From an uncultured Porphyromonas sp. (lineage in GTDB: Bacteria; Bacteroidota; Bacteroidia; Bacteroidales; Porphyromonadaceae), in assembly GCA_943912835.1 (NCBI GenBank), contig CALTVJ010000058.1, forward strand, positions 1 through 10,220: a stretch of 10,220 bases of DNA. Direction: 5' to 3'. Within the stretch, counting starts at the first letter, position 1. Every line of letters begins with the position of its first letter. The notes beneath the pieces are model-generated. The model saw only the letters and a list, made by a program, of their open reading frames with translations, had not been told where the DNA came from and searched no databases. The translations under genes were made by a program, and so were the position numbers. Positions 6,638 to 10,220 of the stretch are shown piece after piece.

Positions 6638-8392
6638 ATGGATCCAATTATTAATAAGCCCCTTATATTATCCTTCCTATTGTATTGTGGCATCAGTAGT
6701 GGCTTTGCCCAAAAAACTGACACGCTACACAGACAACTACAAGTGCTCACGAGTCAAGAGGAGCAGATAGACCAATATACGCCTCTATCACTAACATTTA
6801 GCTCACCGAGCCCTATACAGGCAAAGCAAATTAAACTAACACCAAGCGACTTGAGGAATTACCCAACTAGCATTGTATTAGATCCTATTAAATCAATTAA
6901 TCCACTCCTCTCTTATTATGACCTAGAGAAGCAACGAGGCTATGCTGAGTTTGGTATAGGATTAAAGTACAATGCGTACCTCTCAGCAGGACTAAGGGCT
7001 TTGGAGGAAAGCAACAAGTCTCTTGATTTTCATCTAGATGGTAGATATACTAGCTTTGACGTAAACAATTTAAACATTCTCAGAAAGGCAAAAGAGCAAG
7101 CTCTAAAACTCTATTCTAGATATCAAACTCTATTCGCTAATGGGGTGAACTTAGATCTAAAGGCACAAATTGCTCACGAGAAGCACAATTATTACGGTAT
7201 CGAGGTGTGGGATAAATCTGTTGCTGCACCCCTAAACCTAAATTGGCTAACACAAAACCAAGCCAAGGCAGAGCTAATTATATCTAAGCAAGATCAAAGA
7301 GAGCTTATAGGCTACACATTCAAACCTAGAATAAGCTATACCTCAGTCAAGGGGATCTCTGACCTTAGCTCCAATTACAAAGCAAATGAACTAAATCTCG
7401 GCATTTCTGGCCTATTTATCTACAATTTCGCAAGTAATAATAAGATTTCTTTAGAACTTGACGGACAAAGCTATATCTATCGTTCTGATGCTTTAGACAA
7501 CCAAGAAAAGTATCCTTACGGCAATAATAGTAGAATTGATATCAAACCTTATTGGGGCTATCGCTCTCTTAATGACATTGACTGGGGAATAGACTTAGGA
7601 CTAACAACCCATTTCTACACACAACGTGGCAATCAGAAACTTTATCTAAGCCCTTATATAGCTGCGCATATCAAACCGACAGAAGAATGGCGCATTCATC
7701 TCAAAGCGCAAGGTGTGATGCGTAATAACAGCCTCTCGGAGATGCTTACAGAGATGCCCTACCTAGGCCTTGGCCATGATGTTACAGCAAGCTATAGCCC
7801 TATTGATATTCAGCTCAAAGTCGATGGCTTGGTGAGTCCAGAATGGCAAATTGAGCTATTCTCTGGCTTTACCTACCATAAGTCTGGAGTCAACTACGAA
7901 GCCAACACACAAGAAAGGCTAGGACAAGAGAAGTACAGCCCTATAGTATTTCGCCCAACCAATGCCTATGGGAGAGTCTTCACCTTTGGAGCTAAAACAG
8001 CTTACCACTTTGCATCAGACTTCACAATAAGAGCTAAAGTTGCATATAATCATTGGAGTAAGTCTAAACAAGATAAAAAACTACATCTGTATGGTCGTCC
8101 CAAATTGGAGCTTCTGACAGAGTTGGACTACCGTCCTCTACAAGCACTTAACTTTGTCGCGGGCTATGAACTTAAACATGGGATTGAGCAAGGTGTAAGA
8201 AATGATCAGGATGTAAGTCTACATAGTTTGCCTGCTCTATCACTACTAAGACTCTCGGCAAACTACCAGATTGCGAAGTCATGGACCATCGGTGCTATGG
8301 GGCACATACTCTTGAGTGGAGAGAATCCTCTTTATTACGGCTACAATAGCCAACGATTTAGTACGACATTCACACTAAGCTACAAATTTTAA
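6638..8392 (+). CDS. Putative outer-membrane beta-barrel protein
   Basis: A 584-residue exported protein. Residues 1-24 form a signal peptide with a hydrophobic core (LILSFLLYCGIS) and a GFA|Q cleavage site. About 75 residues of non-barrel sequence follow, then from RGYAEFGIGLKYN (100-112) onward there are many amphipathic, alternating strands rich in Tyr, Phe and Gly. The chain ends in FSTTFTLSYKF, with a terminal phenylalanine, the usual beta-signal for Bam-mediated insertion. It is about 584 residues with no evident TonB-dependent plug domain, so it is shorter than a typical SusC or TonB-dependent receptor; no TonB box was recognised. It starts three bases after the TPR stop and in the same frame, so translational coupling is likely and the two products probably act together in the envelope. 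A porin, an export or assembly partner, or a structural protein are all possible. Outer-membrane location is well supported; function is not. Confidence 0.85.
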   Translation: MDPIINKPLILSFLLYCGISSGFAQKTDTLHRQLQVLTSQEEQIDQYTPLSLTFSSPSPIQAKQIKLTPSDLRNYPTSIVLDPIKSINPLLSYYDLEKQRGYAEFGIGLKYNAYLSAGLRALEESNKSLDFHLDGRYTSFDVNNLNILRKAKEQALKLYSRYQTLFANGVNLDLKAQIAHEKHNYYGIEVWDKSVAAPLNLNWLTQNQAKAELIISKQDQRELIGYTFKPRISYTSVKGISDLSSNYKANELNLGISGLFIYNFASNNKISLELDGQSYIYRSDALDNQEKYPYGNNSRIDIKPYWGYRSLNDIDWGIDLGLTTHFYTQRGNQKLYLSPYIAAHIKPTEEWRIHLKAQGVMRNNSLSEMLTEMPYLGLGHDVTASYSPIDIQLKVDGLVSPEWQIELFSGFTYHKSGVNYEANTQERLGQEKYSPIVFRPTNAYGRVFTFGAKTAYHFASDFTIRAKVAYNHWSKSKQDKKLHLYGRPKLELLTELDYRPLQALNFVAGYELKHGIEQGVRNDQDVSLHSLPALSLLRLSANYQIAKSWTIGAMGHILLSGENPLYYGYNSQRFSTTFTLSYKF

Positions 8393-8405
8393 TAGCTTCT
8401 AGTTT

Positions 8406-9749
8406 ATGCAGTGGCAAACACTTCTCTCTGACAGACGTATCGGAGCTGGGAAAAGGCGCAAGACAAGCGAAGCTAAGACTCGTAGCGAGTTTGAACGAGA
8501 TTATGACAGACTTGTCTTCTCCCCCCCTTTTCGTCGTCTACAAAACAAGACACAAGTATTTCCCTTACCAGGGAATATATTTGTTCATAATCGTCTGACT
8601 CATAGCTTAGAAGTAAGCTGTGTAGGGCGATCTCTAGGTAATATCGTCGGTTCTGTATTGCAGGAGCGATACAGAGATACTCTCCATATTGATATACGTG
8701 CGGCGATCAGCTCAATTGTTAGTGCCGCATGTTTAGCACACGATATGGGCAACCCTCCATTTGGACACAGTGGAGAACGAGCCATTAGTGCATACTTCAG
8801 AGAGGGGAACGGACAAATATGGCGAGATCAAGTCATCGCTGAGGGGGGACGTTGGGAGGACTTTCTACACTTTGAGGGCAATGCCAATGCGCTACGACTT
8901 TTGACTCATCAGTTCCTTGGCCGTAGACAAGGTGGCTTTGCCTTAACCTATAGCACTGTCGCAAGTATCATCAAATACCCTTATAGCAGTTTAGCCATTA
9001 CAGATAAGTCTAAGTTTGGCTTCTTTCAAAGCGAAGAAGAAACCATGAAAGACTTAGCCGAGGAGCTAGGCATAACCAAGTACTCCCAAGATGGAGAAGC
9101 TCTAAGCTATGCACGCTATCCACTCGTTTATTTAGTAGAAGCTGCAGACGATATCTGTTATCAAGTGATGGATATAGAAGATGCCTACAAACTCGGTATT
9201 TTGGCTTATAGTGAAGCCGAAGATATCCTTAGAGGCTTCTTGTCTGATGAAACACACCGAGAGGCACAACAAACACTGCGATATATCAGCGACCCTAACG
9301 AACGTGTAGGCTATCTAAGAAGCCGAGCTATAAACGTCTTGGTTGAAGAGGTGGCAGAGATCTTCCTAGACTTGGAGAAAAACATATGCTCTGGCAAACA
9401 AGATAAGAGCCTAATCATGAGCCTATCCCCTCACACCTTATCAGCCTACAAGCACTCCTCTGCGACGGCTTGGGATAGAATCTATAGCTCCAAGATGGTG
9501 CTTGATGTTGAGCTAGCAGGGCATCAGATTTTCACGTCTCTATTAGATAAATTACTGCACGCACTTGCTAACCCTCAGCACCTATATAGCGAGGCTCTCC
9601 TAAGACGTGTTAGCTCTCAATATGATATTCATCAGGAGAGTACCTACGGACGCATACAATGCGCCTTAGACTATATTTCTGGGATGACTGACCTATATGC
9701 TTTAGACCTTTATCGTCGTATCACGGGCATGAACCTTCCCGCTATCTAA
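8406..9749 (+). CDS. dgt: Deoxyguanosinetriphosphate triphosphohydrolase (dGTPase)
   Basis: Cytoplasmic HD-domain enzyme that hydrolyses dGTP (in some relatives other dNTPs) to the deoxynucleoside and tripolyphosphate, helping to set dNTP pools. In the 447 residues: FRRLQNKTQVFPL (42-54); the first metal histidine H66 in NRLTHSLEVS; the HD pair H112-D113 in AHDMGNPPFGHSGE; the last metal aspartate in EAADDICY (D248 or D249); and the family ending GMTDLYALDLYRRITG (426-441). The N-terminal pattern resembles E. coli Dgt (about 505 residues) more than the shorter type-2 proteins, but the chain is somewhat shorter. An in-frame TAG at 8400-8402 sits just before the ATG, so the start cannot lie further upstream. 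It begins 13 bases after the barrel gene, with no obvious separate promoter, and is followed by a strong terminator. A C7 run encodes part of S39-P41. Confidence 0.95.
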   Translation: MQWQTLLSDRRIGAGKRRKTSEAKTRSEFERDYDRLVFSPPFRRLQNKTQVFPLPGNIFVHNRLTHSLEVSCVGRSLGNIVGSVLQERYRDTLHIDIRAAISSIVSAACLAHDMGNPPFGHSGERAISAYFREGNGQIWRDQVIAEGGRWEDFLHFEGNANALRLLTHQFLGRRQGGFALTYSTVASIIKYPYSSLAITDKSKFGFFQSEEETMKDLAEELGITKYSQDGEALSYARYPLVYLVEAADDICYQVMDIEDAYKLGILAYSEAEDILRGFLSDETHREAQQTLRYISDPNERVGYLRSRAINVLVEEVAEIFLDLEKNICSGKQDKSLIMSLSPHTLSAYKHSSATAWDRIYSSKMVLDVELAGHQIFTSLLDKLLHALANPQHLYSEALLRRVSSQYDIHQESTYGRIQCALDYISGMTDLYALDLYRRITGMNLPAI

Positions 9750-9768
9750 AAGAGCTAGAACGTAGTAT

Positions 9769-9813
9769 TTATACAAAAAGCGCAGGACTATTCAGCCTGC
9801 GCTTTTTGTATAA
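9769..9813. terminator. Strong bidirectional intrinsic terminator
   Basis: A perfect 18-bp inverted repeat (9769-9786 with 9796-9813) around a 9-base loop. The core GCGCAGG/CCTGCGC is flanked by five As on the left and five Ts on the right, which then continue as pairs into GTATAA. Read on the plus strand it ends dgt 19 bases after its stop; read on the minus strand it ends the convergent gene whose stop is at 9836. The A/T flanks make a U-run in either direction. Confidence 0.9.
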
Positions 9814-9835
9814 GCTATATATGAAGTTTGATGTT

Positions 9836-10220
9836 TTATTTCAACTTAAATACTCTCACTCCATCTTCCTCTTTCACTGTGATGGTATGCTTGACTTCGT
9901 CTACTTGTAGAAACTCATCTTTATCATCTTGTTCTACCTTACGCTCATCTTCTGTTCTATCAGTTTTTACGCCTTTTTCATCAATATCAATGCTACTGAT
10001 AACTTTTGATTTAATCATATTGATAGTTAGTACGCCTTCCTTGTATGAATATGGAACCTCACGAACTATAGTCCTTGAAGAACCATCTTCATCTTTAATA
10101 TAATAGGTTACAATCGCAATCAATCCTTTGAAACTGATTTCTTCATAAGCGTACCTATTATCATCTGAACTAGTGGGCACATCCTCCCCACCAATAAAGG
10201 TCTTACCATCTAGGTAGTTA
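9836..10220 (-). CDS. Hypothetical protein, 5'-truncated at the window edge
   Basis: The frame is open from the window end at 10220 to the TAA at 9836, giving 127 complete codons of the C-terminal part. The apparent GTG start at 10180 is most likely an internal valine, because sense codons continue upstream and read NYLDGKTFIGGEDV before it. The visible part is rich in short alternating stretches (FKGLIAIVTYYIKDEDG, VKHTITVKEEDGVRVFKLK) and acidic or basic residues, suggesting a beta-sheet protein. The LDGKTFIG style recalls small lipocalin-like or beta-sandwich lipoproteins of Bacteroidales, but that is only resemblance; any signal peptide or lipobox would lie outside the window. It converges on dgt and shares the terminator at 9769-9813. 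No function is assigned. Convergent placement and the shared terminator support it as a real gene over the antisense frame. Confidence 0.75.
   Translation of the reverse strand, partial: NYLDGKTFIGGEDVPTSSDDNRYAYEEISFKGLIAIVTYYIKDEDGSSRTIVREVPYSYKEGVLTINMIKSKVISSIDIDEKGVKTDRTEDERKVEQDDKDEFLQVDEVKHTITVKEEDGVRVFKLK

Noticed and set aside
9828..10103. A 91-codon plus-strand frame opposite the right-edge gene
   Set aside because: Its Ser/Thr/Leu-rich product is typical of antisense reading, it begins just after a terminator with no promoter, and the minus strand has a frame open to the window edge that converges properly on dgt.

Overview
The window looks like a chromosomal segment from an anaerobic member of the Bacteroidota, most likely Bacteroidales and perhaps near Porphyromonas. 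The reasons are a pyruvate formate-lyase (PFL) operon of Bacteroidales type, gene starts without an obvious Shine-Dalgarno sequence, two copies of the Bacteroidetes -7 promoter element (TAnnTTTG), and Sec-exported envelope proteins whose cleavage sites end in A|Q. The genus is a guess from protein style. No mobile element, tRNA, rRNA or CRISPR array was found.

Layout. Positions 1-86 hold no recognisable gene. Positions 87-3147, minus strand, hold the fermentative operon pflB then pflA. The 103-base gap between them carries a 14-bp stem-loop that pairs fully only in the pfl transcript. Positions 3148-3676 form a 529-base divergent intergenic region with a TATCTTTG promoter box near each gene and, between them, a cluster of overlapping TAGACGA palindromes that may be an operator. 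Positions 3677-9749, plus strand, hold three closely packed genes: a 985-residue exported TPR protein, a 584-residue outer-membrane beta-barrel protein that starts one codon after the TPR stop in the same frame, and a dGTP triphosphohydrolase (dgt) 13 bases further on. An 18-bp hairpin at 9769-9813 ends this unit and probably also ends the convergent minus-strand gene. That last gene (9836 to beyond 10220) is incomplete: its frame is open through the window edge.

How the genes work together. PflA installs the glycyl radical on PflB, which then cleaves pyruvate to acetyl-CoA and formate during anaerobic growth. The TPR and barrel proteins are probably a functional pair, with a periplasmic repeat scaffold and its outer-membrane partner; what they do cannot be read from the sequence. 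Dgt is a cytoplasmic nucleotide-pool enzyme and may share the transcript only by position. The most interesting points are the TPR/barrel pair, the palindrome cluster and the pflB-pflA stem-loop.
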